A stretch of 46,227 bases of DNA from Saprospiraceae bacterium (lineage in GTDB: Bacteria > Bacteroidota > Bacteroidia > Chitinophagales > Saprospiraceae): NCBI GenBank assembly GCA_026989035.1, contig JALSKB010000178.1:1-46227 (forward strand), in the 5' to 3' direction. Positions within the stretch are counted from its first letter, which is position 1. Every line of letters begins with the position of its first letter. A program made the translations under genes and the position numbers. Under the pieces are notes generated by a model. The model worked only from the letters and a program-made list of their open reading frames with translations, did no database searches and was not told where the DNA came from. Below, piece by piece: positions 17,122-25,720 of the stretch.

Positions 17122-17861
17122 GCATATAAAAGGGCTCTGGCTTTCGCCAAATCTTCCTCCGTATCTATGCCTATCGTATCTTCTTCAGCCTCTGCCATTT
17201 GAATGCGGAAGCCGTGTTGCAACCAACGCAGTTGCTCCAATTTCTCCATGCCTTCCAGCAAAGTGGGCTGTAATGCTGCCAGTTGAGGTAAGACTCCTGC
17301 ACGGAAGGCGTAGAGGCCTATGTGTTTGTAGCAACAGCCTTTCGGCAAATGATGCTGCCTGTGGTCTGCATCGCGCTGATGCGGAATGGGCGCACGACTG
17401 AAGTACAAAGCCCGACCGGATCGACTCATCACGACCTTCACGCAATTCGGGTCGACCAAATCGGCATAATCCAATAAGGGGCAGCACAGACTGGACAGAT
17501 CAGCCTCTTTGCTTAAAGCTTGCACGAGGTCTTGCATTTGCCGTGAGCGAACAAAAGGCTCGTCTCCTTGGAGGTTCACGATGATGTCTTCAGTTAAACC
17601 CAAAGCCACAGCTGCCTCAGCACAGCGTTCTGTACCACTCTCGTGCTTTTCCCTGCTCAAAAACACCTTGCCTCCAAAATTTCTAACTGCAGCAGCAATG
17701 CGCTCATCAGCTGCAGCGACCCAAACCGAATCAGCTGCCGACCATTGCAGAGCAGCCTCATAGGTCCATTGCAAAACAGGCTTCCCTCCTAAGTCAGCCA
17801 ACAATTTTCCCGGAAAACGAGCCGAGTCGTAGCGGGCAGGAATGATGACGTGTATTCCCAT
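17118..17861 (-). CDS. kdsB: 3-deoxy-manno-octulosonate cytidylyltransferase (CMP-KDO synthetase)
   Basis: A 247-residue nucleotidyltransferase that activates KDO with CTP for lipopolysaccharide inner-core synthesis. The N-terminal IIPARYDSARFPGKLLADLGGKPVLQWTYE is the CTP-binding signature. The motif SGTERCAEA (contacting CTP) and IIVNLQGDEPF (metal-binding Asp) follow, then PIPHQRDA and a C-terminal EDTIGIDTEEDLAKA. Two copies of the iterated 12-base word lie in this gene (17141-17152 and 17339-17350). Together with lpxB it shows a classical Gram-negative outer membrane. Confidence 0.95.
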   Translation of the reverse strand: MGIHVIIPARYDSARFPGKLLADLGGKPVLQWTYEAALQWSAADSVWVAAADERIAAAVRNFGGKVFLSREKHESGTERCAEAAVALGLTEDIIVNLQGDEPFVRSRQMQDLVQALSKEADLSSLCCPLLDYADLVDPNCVKVVMSRSGRALYFSRAPIPHQRDADHRQHHLPKGCCYKHIGLYAFRAGVLPQLAALQPTLLEGMEKLEQLRWLQHGFRIQMAEAEEDTIGIDTEEDLAKARALLYA

Positions 17862-17886
17862 AAAAGTTTTTTTGCTTAATTTTTCT

Positions 17887-17894
17887 TACTTTTG
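17887..17894 (+). promoter_or_regulatory. -7 element of the LysM/RlpA-like gene
   Basis: TACTTTTG, an exact TAnnTTTG match, only 4 nt before the ATG at 17899. If used, the transcript would begin at or next to the start codon (leaderless). The -33 element is not convincing. Confidence 0.4.
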
Positions 17895-17898
17895 CTGC

Positions 17899-18768
17899 AT
17901 GAGAAAACATTCTTTTACACACCTGATAGCCTGGCTAATTCTCCTCTTGCCGAACCTTTCCCATGCCCAAGTCGCAACAGTACAAGCACCTTTCTTACTG
18001 CCCACTGACACCATTTTCCTGCACCGCGATCCCGACGGCAGCCAATGGTTCCCCCATACCCTGCGCCCCGGTCAAAGCCTCTATTCCGTTGCACAATTTT
18101 ACGGCATTTCTCTCAATACCCTGTATGCCTATAATCCCGATTTTCGCGGTCGCCCTTACCAAATTGGAGAACAAGTGCGCATCCCTCTCCCAAATCGGGC
18201 CATCATTCGCTACAAAAGTCCTTACTTTGTCGCATCCGAATTTTTACCCGTTTGCTATGTAGTGCGCAAAGGGGATACCGTTTTCGGCATCGCCAAAAGG
18301 CTCTTCAAAATGCCCATAGATACCATTGTACGCCGAAATCAACTTCCCGATTATACTATCGAAGTCGGTCAAGCTTTACATATCGGCTGGATGAGTGTAC
18401 ATGGCATTCCGGACAGCTTGCACCGAAAGCACAGAGGCCCGCTCTGGGACAAGAGCTATGCCCTGGAAAAACAATTCGATGAGGCGGCCTTGAAACACAG
18501 CATTAAATTTTTCCAGGGAGCTGCCTTCCAAATTGAGACCGATAAAAAACAATCGAGCTCAGGTCTTTACGCCTTGTGCGACAAAGCGCGAAAAGGTAGC
18601 ATCATAGCCATCAAAAACCCTATGAACAACAGAGAGGTCTTTGCCAAAGTACTGGGACCTATCCCAACAAACTACCCCTCAAATATCATCGTCGTCATAC
18701 CTTCCGATATCGCGCAAATGCTGGGTGGCTTAGACGCCAAATTCTTCATCCACTTGCGGTATTTTTAA
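17899..18768 (+). CDS. Secreted LysM-domain protein with RlpA-like C-terminus
   Basis: A 289-residue protein with a Sec signal peptide (LIAWLILLLPNLSHAQ) from the ATG at 17899; an earlier ATG at 17842 lies inside kdsB and upstream of the promoter. Two LysM domains follow: LRPGQSLYSVAQFYGISLNTL... (about 62-110) and VVRKGDTVFGIAKRLFKMP... (about 123-166). LysM binds peptidoglycan glycan chains. The C-terminal ~75 residues (GLYALCDKARKGSIIAIKNPMN, then VFAKVLG and IVVIPSDIAQMLG) match the double-psi beta-barrel of RlpA-like proteins. A role in cell-wall remodelling or septum maturation is inferred; lytic activity is not shown by the sequence. Confidence 0.85.
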   Translation: MRKHSFTHLIAWLILLLPNLSHAQVATVQAPFLLPTDTIFLHRDPDGSQWFPHTLRPGQSLYSVAQFYGISLNTLYAYNPDFRGRPYQIGEQVRIPLPNRAIIRYKSPYFVASEFLPVCYVVRKGDTVFGIAKRLFKMPIDTIVRRNQLPDYTIEVGQALHIGWMSVHGIPDSLHRKHRGPLWDKSYALEKQFDEAALKHSIKFFQGAAFQIETDKKQSSSGLYALCDKARKGSIIAIKNPMNNREVFAKVLGPIPTNYPSNIIVVIPSDIAQMLGGLDAKFFIHLRYF

Positions 18769-18815
18769 GACCGAAATATCGAATTTATCAACAACAGAAA
18801 TCTCCTCTTCCTTGT

Positions 18816-18823
18816 TATCTTTG
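18816..18823 (+). promoter_or_regulatory. -7 element of the cysteine/cystathionine synthase gene
   Basis: TATCTTTG, an exact TAnnTTTG match, 25 nt before the ATG at 18849. Confidence 0.5.
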
Positions 18824-18848
18824 CGGCTTCAACGACTTAAGCAAATTC

Positions 18849-19829
18849 ATGCTCTATTACGACAATATTCTGCAGACCATAGGCAATACCCCCCTGGTCA
18901 AGCTCAACAAAATCGCCAAAGACCTGCCCGCTTTGGTCCTGATCAAAATGGAAACCTTCAATCCGGGGCACTCCATCAAAGACCGCATGGCTTTGAAAAT
19001 GCTGGAAGACGCCGAGGTCAGAGGAGATTTGAAACCGGGTGGTACCATCATTGAATGCACCTCCGGCAATACCGGTATGGGATTGGCCTTGGCCGCTGCA
19101 GTCAAGGGATACAACTGCATCTTTACAACCACAGACAAGCAGTCCAAAGAAAAAATAGACATGCTGCGGGCCTTGGGTGCAGAGGTCATCGTCTGCCCTA
19201 CAGCCGTAGCCCCCGACCATCCCGAATCGTACTACGCCGTAGCACGTCGCCTGAGCAAAGAAATACCCAACTCCTTTTGGTTCAATCAGTACGACAACCT
19301 GTCTAACCGCCAGGCACATTATGAAAGTACCGGACCCGAAATCTGGCAACAGACAGAAGGGGAAATAACACACTTGGTCGTTGGCGTCGGCACCGGAGGT
19401 ACCATATCCGGTACCGGCAGGTATCTCAAAGAGCAGAAACCCGACATCAAGATTTGGGGTATTGACACCTATGGCTCGGTCTTCAAAAAGTACCACGAAA
19501 CCGGCGAATTTGACGAAAGTGAAATCTATCCCTACATTACAGAAGGCATAGGAGAAGATATCATTCCGAAAAACGTGGATTTCGACATCATCGACCACTT
19601 TGAAAAGGTTACCGATAAGGATGGTGCCCTCATGGCACGTCGCCTGGCCCGAGAAGAAGGCCTGATGCTGGGCTACTCGGCCGGATCAGCTGTGGCCGGC
19701 TTGCTCCAAATGAAAGACAAACTCCACAAAGGGGACGTAGTGGTCGTAGTCATCCACGACCACGGAAGCCGCTACGTCAACAAGCTCTACAACGACGATT
19801 GGATTCGAGCCCAAGGCTGGGAAATCTGA
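18849..19829 (+). CDS. PLP-dependent cysteine synthase / cystathionine beta-synthase-type enzyme
   Basis: A 326-residue fold-type II PLP enzyme. The Schiff-base lysine is K44 in PGHSIKDRMA, the substrate loop is TSGNTGMGLA, and the PLP phosphate loop is GVGTGGTISGTGRY. The stretches TTDKQSKEKIDMLRALGAEVIVCPT and FNQYDNLSNRQAHYESTGPEIW resemble cystathionine beta-synthase more than CysK. The regulatory C-terminal CBS-domain pair of most Bacteroidota cystathionine synthases is absent. It condenses O-acetylserine with sulfide or serine with homocysteine; the sequence does not settle which. It is monocistronic, with its 3' end 28 bp from the convergent TlpA-like gene. Confidence 0.88.
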   Translation: MLYYDNILQTIGNTPLVKLNKIAKDLPALVLIKMETFNPGHSIKDRMALKMLEDAEVRGDLKPGGTIIECTSGNTGMGLALAAAVKGYNCIFTTTDKQSKEKIDMLRALGAEVIVCPTAVAPDHPESYYAVARRLSKEIPNSFWFNQYDNLSNRQAHYESTGPEIWQQTEGEITHLVVGVGTGGTISGTGRYLKEQKPDIKIWGIDTYGSVFKKYHETGEFDESEIYPYITEGIGEDIIPKNVDFDIIDHFEKVTDKDGALMARRLAREEGLMLGYSAGSAVAGLLQMKDKLHKGDVVVVVIHDHGSRYVNKLYNDDWIRAQGWEI

Positions 19830-19857
19830 TTCCCGCCGCCGGCCTCCTCTCCCACCG

Positions 19858-21315
19858 CTATTTTCGCAGAGCCTTATCCCGCACAATGATGGTGTCAATC
19901 TGATTGGTCTTCAGGTTTTTGCCGATCAGTATCCGGTCCGGATTGATGACGTAAATCTCCGGGGTGATGTCCACAAAATACTTTCCGTAAATAGCCCGAT
20001 TGGTCGGGTCATACACGTTCACCCAGGGCATCTTGTTTTTGGCTATGTAATCGACCCACTTTTGGTGATCCGTATCCAAAGCAATGCCAAAAACATCCAC
20101 CTCGGGGTAATGCTCGTGGTAATACTTCACCATCTTCGGGGTTTCTTCAGCACAGTGCTCACAGTCCGGATTGTACATGTAAACGATCAAATAAGGTGCT
20201 TGGAGATCGTAGAGCGAGTACATCTTGCCGTCGGGGCCGGGAGCTGTAACGTTCGGTGCTTTCTCACCCAACAAGCTACCTGCCATTTCTTCCGCCCTTT
20301 GCCGCAAGGCATAAACTTCTACGGAATCCGACCAAAAAGCCTTGTCGTAAGTGAAGTACTTGAGAATCATTTTGGAAAACACCTTCTCCGAATCCATCAT
20401 GTGCGATTCCCGAGGGTCATATTGCAAAACAATCCAATTGGCAAAGTACTTGTAGTACTCCGGATCGTAATTAGGATAGTTCTCCAGGCGATCCATCAAA
20501 GCATAAGCCGCCGTCAAGACGGAATCTCTATGCTGAGGCGTTAATTCCTTGATATAACGCTTGAGCTTGGTTGAGATGACCGGCGTGTACAGCAGGCGCT
20601 TATCGCTAAAATCCACATCATCCCAAAATTTTTGGCGATACAAATAGGCGTACAAAACCTGGTCGATGCTGCCGTCCGGTCCAGGCTCTAAACGAATATC
20701 CGGATTTTGCCCTGCTTTTTTAAATTTGGTGAAAAAGGAATTGGGCCGGCGGGCATAAAGCTCTTCCAAAAAGGCCTCTCGCTTGTCGAGCAAAGCGTAG
20801 CGTTCCTGCAACAATTGCAGATACTCTTTGGAGTTTTTAGGCAGTTCCCGCATTTTGTTGCTGATGCGCGCAAACTTGGCCCGTTGTGAAGCATCAAAGC
20901 GAAACGACTCGTACAACAACTCATTGTCCACACTCCCCTCTACTTGCATCTCGCTCTCAATGCTACCCGGCGTTTTTAACGAGAAAGTCTGATCTTCATC
21001 GACCAGCATTTGGACGATCTTGCGATCCGGAAATTGTACGAACAATAAACCTGCAGGATAAGGCTCCTCTCGCTTGAAGTGCACTCCTCCCTGTTCATTA
21101 ACTTGAGCTGAATCGATGAGATAGTAATTCCCTTCGAAGATACCCAACAAGCGAGCCATACCCGGGCGAATGCCCTGCACTTCCACATAAATATCCGGAG
21201 ATTCTGCTTGGCGATTTGTCGTACTGCCATCACCATGGCCGGAAGAAGAAGCCTGCTGAGAACATGCTCCGAAAGTGAGGAGCACAAAGGCCACAACAAA
21301 GCATAAATACCTCAT
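19858..21315 (-). CDS. TlpA-like thioredoxin-domain lipoprotein
   Basis: A 485-residue lipoprotein from the ATG at 21315 (lipobox ...LTFGAC, lipid Cys about 18). The N-terminal ~100 residues (YVEVQGIRPGMARLLGIFEGNYYLIDSAQVN) fit the DUF4369 domain common in Bacteroidota. A helical middle segment follows, then a C-terminal thioredoxin fold (LGEKAPNVTAPGPDGKMYSLYDL onward) with the redox pair C385-E-H-C388. The cis-proline region is VDITPEIYVINP. It likely acts at the outer or inner membrane as a periplasmic thiol oxidoreductase; its substrate is unknown. A TAnnTTTG box lies at 21337-21344. It is downstream of the GH9-like gene but on its own promoter. Confidence 0.87.
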   Translation of the reverse strand: MRYLCFVVAFVLLTFGACSQQASSSGHGDGSTTNRQAESPDIYVEVQGIRPGMARLLGIFEGNYYLIDSAQVNEQGGVHFKREEPYPAGLLFVQFPDRKIVQMLVDEDQTFSLKTPGSIESEMQVEGSVDNELLYESFRFDASQRAKFARISNKMRELPKNSKEYLQLLQERYALLDKREAFLEELYARRPNSFFTKFKKAGQNPDIRLEPGPDGSIDQVLYAYLYRQKFWDDVDFSDKRLLYTPVISTKLKRYIKELTPQHRDSVLTAAYALMDRLENYPNYDPEYYKYFANWIVLQYDPRESHMMDSEKVFSKMILKYFTYDKAFWSDSVEVYALRQRAEEMAGSLLGEKAPNVTAPGPDGKMYSLYDLQAPYLIVYMYNPDCEHCAEETPKMVKYYHEHYPEVDVFGIALDTDHQKWVDYIAKNKMPWVNVYDPTNRAIYGKYFVDITPEIYVINPDRILIGKNLKTNQIDTIIVRDKALRK

Positions 21316-21336
21316 GACTGTCTGGTTTTGAGACAG

Positions 21337-21344
21337 CAAATATA
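21337..21344 (-). promoter_or_regulatory. -7 element of the TlpA-like gene
   Basis: On the minus strand: TATATTTG, an exact TAnnTTTG match, 22 nt before the ATG at 21315. Confidence 0.5.
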
Positions 21345-21396
21345 GAAAGAGTTGCTTACCGCAATACCTGCCAGAACCAAATACGTCAATTTTTTT

Positions 21397-23541
21397 TTAG
21401 CGAACGACCGAAAGCCACAACCCACCGAGATCTCCGGCTTTGACCCAATAAGAACCGGTGGCCAAATCGGACGGAAGAAGCAGCCTGTTGCCCTCCTTGG
21501 GCAGTTCAGCGACAAAATGCCCGGAAGCATCCAGCAAATACCAATGCTCCGGTGGTAAACTGCTGCCTTTCCATTGGATCAAAACCTCTTGTCGGGCCGG
21601 ATTGGGATAGAGCGCAAAAAGCGATTCGGCAGATCTTCGGTACACTTCTGCCGTTGGCGTGGTAATCAGGGCATCCGCACTGGCAAATTCCGCTAACAAA
21701 CGTACATAGGCCGCCTGGATCTCCAAATCGGCCAGAGAGACAAACCAAGAATTTTCAGGCCAATTGGTATTCCAGTCCAGATAGGACTTCATGGGAGGCT
21801 GAAACTGCGGAGGTGAAATCACGCCCCCGTAAGATTCATCGGGTTCATAGTAGTGATTGGGACCGGAAACGACAAAACCCGGTGCAGGCCCGTAAGGCGA
21901 AGTCTCTGCATTGTCCCAAGGCGTATCGTCGTAAAACCAGTAGTGAAAGATTTCCCTACAGCTGTTCTCCGCCCCATAAGCCGACATGTTGCTCACAAAA
22001 GTCTTGTTCAAAGGATTGAGCCCGTGCAAATAATACAGGTATCGCTGCACGGCCTGCAGATAGGCGCTCGCATAGTTAACCGTATCCATGCCGTATTGCA
22101 AGGCTTGAGCATAAAGACGAGCCGTATTCAATTTTATCAAATTGCTCAACCAGCCGTAATCCGGCACATAGGACAAGTAAGCACAGCTGTCCGACAAAAA
22201 AGCTTGTAGCAAGTCGGTATTGTTCTGTACCATGCTCTCTACAAAGCTTTGGCGAATTTCGGTTTCTACCGAAGGCGTGGGGTCAGGCAAATCCAAATAA
22301 AACAGCAGGGCATCTTGAATAATGCCTTCCCAAGGATACCAGTAATACCAATCCACGGGATTCAAATCGGTATATCGAAGTTCAAAAAAGTTCTTGTACA
22401 GTTGTGATCCTGTGGCGGCATAGAGATATAGAGCTGCCAAAGTGAGAGCTGCTTCTTGTTGATACTCTTCGATTTCCGGATTATCATTATCAAAACCCAC
22501 ATCGTCGTATTGAGAGTAACCCGGATGAGCAGCTACCCAGAACCAGGCAGCTTCTGCCCGAGCAATCAAGGTGTCGGCATAAGTCTGCCATTCGGGCTCC
22601 GGCCGTTCAGAAAACACTACAGCCGCATGAGCCAGCATACTACTGAAACGCCTGGTGGCAGAGCTTTGTGCCGGCCCGTAAAAGCGCTGGTAGATGCCAT
22701 CTGCCGAAGGTGGAGATTCCCCTGCCCAACCGTATTTAGAGACCTTCATCAAAACCTGACCGTCGGGCAACTGCATCTTCATCAACCAATCCAGCTCCCA
22801 CTTCACTTCATCCAAAATATCGGGCAAGCCGTTTCCCGATTCAGGGATACCCACAGCATCGCTCCACAGCTCAGGCTTGCGGCGATATGCCGATAGCAGA
22901 AGATGCACCGGATAAAAAGCGTTATTCACGGTTTTTAAGTAGAAACCACCATCGTGCCATCCTCCTGAAACGTCTTTTTCCAAAGAGATGTCATTCGGTG
23001 CCAGCACAAAGCGGCAAGCCGTATCAGCCAAATGGCATGGCACATCGGCCCAGTTATCACCTGCATAAGCCGCTTCTTTGGCCACGCCGCATCGCTCGTA
23101 GTAAAACGCCTTTAAAGCGGTTTGCAAAATGCCGTCGTAAACCTGAGGAGAAATGTCAAAAACGGCAGAACGAAGGTTTTGCTGTGCATCCAAAAGGTAA
23201 TAACTACCCTCCGTTGTCAAGGAGGAAAAGTCCATGCGCCACACCTTATTGCCCGATTGCGGATCCACTACCCCACCTTGCCAAGCTTGCGGCACACCCG
23301 TAAAAACCACATCACCCGACATGGCATCCACAATTTGAATTTCCGAGGAGGGAACATAGCTCTCTTGTGCATCAAAACCTTCCTGAGGGTCGCTGAACAC
23401 AGCTATTTTCTCGCCTTCCGGCAAATAACCAAACTGATCTACATGGATCAAAGGGCTGAGCAGCTGCCCATAACTGCCTGGAGTTGTCAAAAGCAAACTC
23501 AAGCTCAGCAAAACAGACGTAAAAAGCCCCTGCTGTTTCAT
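21397..23541 (-). CDS. GH9-like secreted protein, apparently without catalytic residues
   Basis: A 714-residue secreted protein: signal peptide (LSLSLLLTTPGSYGQ), CelD_N-like Ig domain (about 30-130, HVDQFGYLPEGEKIAVFS), GH9 (alpha/alpha)6 barrel (about 135-620), and a type IX secretion C-terminal domain starting near ALYPNPARQEVLIQW. GH9 cellulases have a DAGD motif supplying the base; here it reads D197-G-G-F200, so the second Asp is lost. The catalytic Glu expected in the NSWxVTEP-type motif reads NSWFVSLADLE, with Leu603 at the acid position. Fold residues are kept. It may bind glycan without cleaving it. The start is the ATG at 23541, 1 nt after the stop of the OmpA gene, so the two are translationally coupled. 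Confidence 0.85.
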   Translation of the reverse strand: MKQQGLFTSVLLSLSLLLTTPGSYGQLLSPLIHVDQFGYLPEGEKIAVFSDPQEGFDAQESYVPSSEIQIVDAMSGDVVFTGVPQAWQGGVVDPQSGNKVWRMDFSSLTTEGSYYLLDAQQNLRSAVFDISPQVYDGILQTALKAFYYERCGVAKEAAYAGDNWADVPCHLADTACRFVLAPNDISLEKDVSGGWHDGGFYLKTVNNAFYPVHLLLSAYRRKPELWSDAVGIPESGNGLPDILDEVKWELDWLMKMQLPDGQVLMKVSKYGWAGESPPSADGIYQRFYGPAQSSATRRFSSMLAHAAVVFSERPEPEWQTYADTLIARAEAAWFWVAAHPGYSQYDDVGFDNDNPEIEEYQQEAALTLAALYLYAATGSQLYKNFFELRYTDLNPVDWYYWYPWEGIIQDALLFYLDLPDPTPSVETEIRQSFVESMVQNNTDLLQAFLSDSCAYLSYVPDYGWLSNLIKLNTARLYAQALQYGMDTVNYASAYLQAVQRYLYYLHGLNPLNKTFVSNMSAYGAENSCREIFHYWFYDDTPWDNAETSPYGPAPGFVVSGPNHYYEPDESYGGVISPPQFQPPMKSYLDWNTNWPENSWFVSLADLEIQAAYVRLLAEFASADALITTPTAEVYRRSAESLFALYPNPARQEVLIQWKGSSLPPEHWYLLDASGHFVAELPKEGNRLLLPSDLATGSYWVKAGDLGGLWLSVVR

Positions 23542-23542
23542 A

Positions 23543-25618
23543 TCAGTAAAGTTCAAATTCCACTCTGCGATTCAACTCTCGCCCCTGTGGCGTATCGTTC
23601 GTTGCTATGGGATGGGCTTCTCCCTTGCCCTCATAACTCATGCGGGCAGGGTCTATACCCTGAGCAATCAGATAATCATAACAGGAACGAGCGCGTTCTT
23701 CAGACAAAGTCATGTTGTGGGTGGGATCGCCTACATTATCCGTATAACCTACGATGCGAAGTTTGTAATCGGGGTATTTCTTCATGATGGCGGCCACTTT
23801 ATTGAGGATGTTGTAGGACTCCACTTTGAGGGTAGCCTTACCCGTTTCAAACTGTATGGCTTGTGCTGCCAAATCCAGCGTTTCCTTTTCCTCCTTTTTC
23901 AACTCAGGGCAGCCAAAAGTTTCCAGTGGCCCCGCGCTGTTGGGACAGTGGTCATGAGCATCATCAATGCCGTCACCATCGGTATCGGGGCAGCCGTTAA
24001 AAGGACCTGCTTTATCCGGGCAGGGGTCTTTGTCATCAGTCAGGCCATCACCGTCACTATCGGGGCAGCCTTGATTTTTCTCCTCACCGGCTTTATTCGG
24101 ACATTTGTCTTTGCTATCTTCAATGCCGTCGCCATCACTGTCGGGGCAGCCGTTGAATTTTTTCAAACCCGGCTTTAAGGGACACTGGTCATCGGCATTT
24201 TTGATACCGTCGCCATCGCTATCAGGACAACCTCCTGTCGAAGGAGGACCGATTTCCGTAGGGCAAGCATCGTCTTTATCGGCCAGGCCATCACCATCGC
24301 TGTCGGGGCAGCCGTTCAGGTTAATCGGGCCTGCTGTATTCGGACATTGATCCGCCTGGTCCAATACGCCGTCGCCATCGCTGTCTTTGGGCGGGCAACC
24401 GCCCATATCGATGGGGCCGGCTTCATCGGGGCAAGCATCGTCTTTGTCGGCCAGGCCGTCACCATCGCTGTCGGGGCAGCCGTTCAGGTTAATCGGGCCT
24501 GCTGTATTCGGACATTGATCCGCCTGGTCCAATACGCCGTCGCCATCGCTGTCTTTGGGCGGGCAACCGCCCATGTTGATAGGCCCTGCCTCATGGGGAC
24601 ACTTGTCTACGCTATCAATTACGCCATCGCCATCGCTATCAGCCGGACCCTTCTCTTCGGGGCAGCCATCCTTTTCTAAGCTGCCTGCCTGATCCGGACA
24701 ACGATCTTTGTCATCGCTTACGCCATCACCGTCGCTATCAGGACAGCCCGACAAATCAGCCGGACCGGCCAATTCGGGACAGGCATCTTTCTCGTCCGGT
24801 ACGCCGTCGCCATCGCTGTCTGCCATAACTTCTTCCTCGGGACATCCTCCGTGATCGGGCGAGCCCGAAACATCTGGACATTGGTCGTCTTTGTCGGCCA
24901 CGCCATCTCCGTCTCCATCCGGGCAGCCCATGGTTTCGCCCGTTCCGGGCATGTTGGGACATTGGTCAAGTCGATCCACCAAACCGTCACCATCGCTGTC
25001 GGGGCAGCCGAGTAAATTGGCAGGCCCGGCCAGCTCCGGGCACTCGTCTTTTTCGTCCGGCACGCCATCACCATCTGCATCGCTGAGCTGGGGCGCCGAT
25101 TTGAGGGTAAACCAATAGCCCAAGCCCACTTTCAAGTGATTGCGCTGATCGGCTTGCGCCAAACGATATGCCGCCTCTAAATTGAGATAGGAGTCTTTTC
25201 CTATTTGAAAGTTGAAACCCAGGCCAACGGGAAATTCCACAGCCAGGCCCTCAAAATTTTCAGAGACGATTCCTCCCCCAAGTAGAAAATAAGGCGTAAA
25301 AGGAGAAGATTCCTTGTAGTACTGCACCAACAGCAAAGCATCTCCTCCCAGCATGGTTCGCTTATTCATAAAATCCGGCACATTGGCCAGGCCGGCATGC
25401 AGTGGAAAGGCGATGTTTAAAAAGGAATTAATGTTGCGGATATAGGCGACTTCCAAGCCATTGGAAATGGGTAAAGTCTGAAAGTCATACCCCTGGGGTG
25501 TGGCGTAATCCAAAAAGAGCACGCGAGCAGCCAGGGCATGAGGGGTCTCGCCTATTTGAGCATTTGCCGAAAGGCTCAAAAAAAACAAAAGGAACAGCAG
25601 TGTAGTCGTTTTTCTCAT
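23543..25618 (-). CDS. Outer-membrane protein with 14 thrombospondin type 3 repeats and OmpA domain
   Basis: A 691-residue protein from the ATG at 25618. Signal peptide LLFLLFFLSLSANAQ, then a ~170-residue membrane-barrel-like domain (LEVAYIRNINSFLNIAFPL ... LEAAYRLAQADQRNHLKVGLGYWF). Fourteen Ca2+-binding TSP3 repeats follow, each DxDGDG...D.CP..xG...GCP. The C-terminus is an OmpA/MotB peptidoglycan-binding domain (FETGKATLKVESYNIL, VGYTDNVGDPTHN, LSEERARSCYDYL, NRRVEF). It links outer membrane and cell wall, with a calcium-stiffened stalk. Repeats were recently duplicated (168-bp unit). It is followed with 1 nt gap by the GH9-like gene. Confidence 0.93.
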   Translation of the reverse strand: MRKTTTLLFLLFFLSLSANAQIGETPHALAARVLFLDYATPQGYDFQTLPISNGLEVAYIRNINSFLNIAFPLHAGLANVPDFMNKRTMLGGDALLLVQYYKESSPFTPYFLLGGGIVSENFEGLAVEFPVGLGFNFQIGKDSYLNLEAAYRLAQADQRNHLKVGLGYWFTLKSAPQLSDADGDGVPDEKDECPELAGPANLLGCPDSDGDGLVDRLDQCPNMPGTGETMGCPDGDGDGVADKDDQCPDVSGSPDHGGCPEEEVMADSDGDGVPDEKDACPELAGPADLSGCPDSDGDGVSDDKDRCPDQAGSLEKDGCPEEKGPADSDGDGVIDSVDKCPHEAGPINMGGCPPKDSDGDGVLDQADQCPNTAGPINLNGCPDSDGDGLADKDDACPDEAGPIDMGGCPPKDSDGDGVLDQADQCPNTAGPINLNGCPDSDGDGLADKDDACPTEIGPPSTGGCPDSDGDGIKNADDQCPLKPGLKKFNGCPDSDGDGIEDSKDKCPNKAGEEKNQGCPDSDGDGLTDDKDPCPDKAGPFNGCPDTDGDGIDDAHDHCPNSAGPLETFGCPELKKEEKETLDLAAQAIQFETGKATLKVESYNILNKVAAIMKKYPDYKLRIVGYTDNVGDPTHNMTLSEERARSCYDYLIAQGIDPARMSYEGKGEAHPIATNDTPQGRELNRRVEFELY
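24261..24574. repeat. Tandem duplication of a 168-bp unit inside the TSP3 repeats
   Basis: Positions 24261-24406 and 24429-24574 are the same 146 bases with two differences by my reading. The 168-bp offset equals exactly two TSP3 repeats (56 residues). Neighbouring TSP3 copies are much more diverged at the DNA level, so this duplication is recent. Confidence 0.85.
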
Positions 25619-25661
25619 AACAGGTCGTTGTTCGTGGGTAATCGGTTTGGTGTAGTCTGCC

Positions 25662-25669
25662 CAAAGATA
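25662..25669 (-). promoter_or_regulatory. -7 element of the OmpA-GH9 operon
   Basis: On the minus strand: TATCTTTG, an exact TAnnTTTG match, 43 nt before the ATG at 25618. Confidence 0.5.
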
Positions 25670-25720
25670 GGGCTTTTTGTACAACCGCTTTGGAGAAGAC
25701 CGTGCTAAGGGGCCAAAAGG

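Noticed and set aside
18837-19598. Long open frame (253 residues) antisense to the CBS-type synthase
   Set aside because: The opposite strand encodes a conserved PLP enzyme across the same stretch; the antisense product has no recognisable domain.
23980-25080. Regularly spaced repeats that could suggest a CRISPR array
   Set aside because: The repeats are about 81-99 bp, in frame, and encode DxDGDG calcium-binding motifs; there are no short identical repeats with unique spacers and no cas genes.
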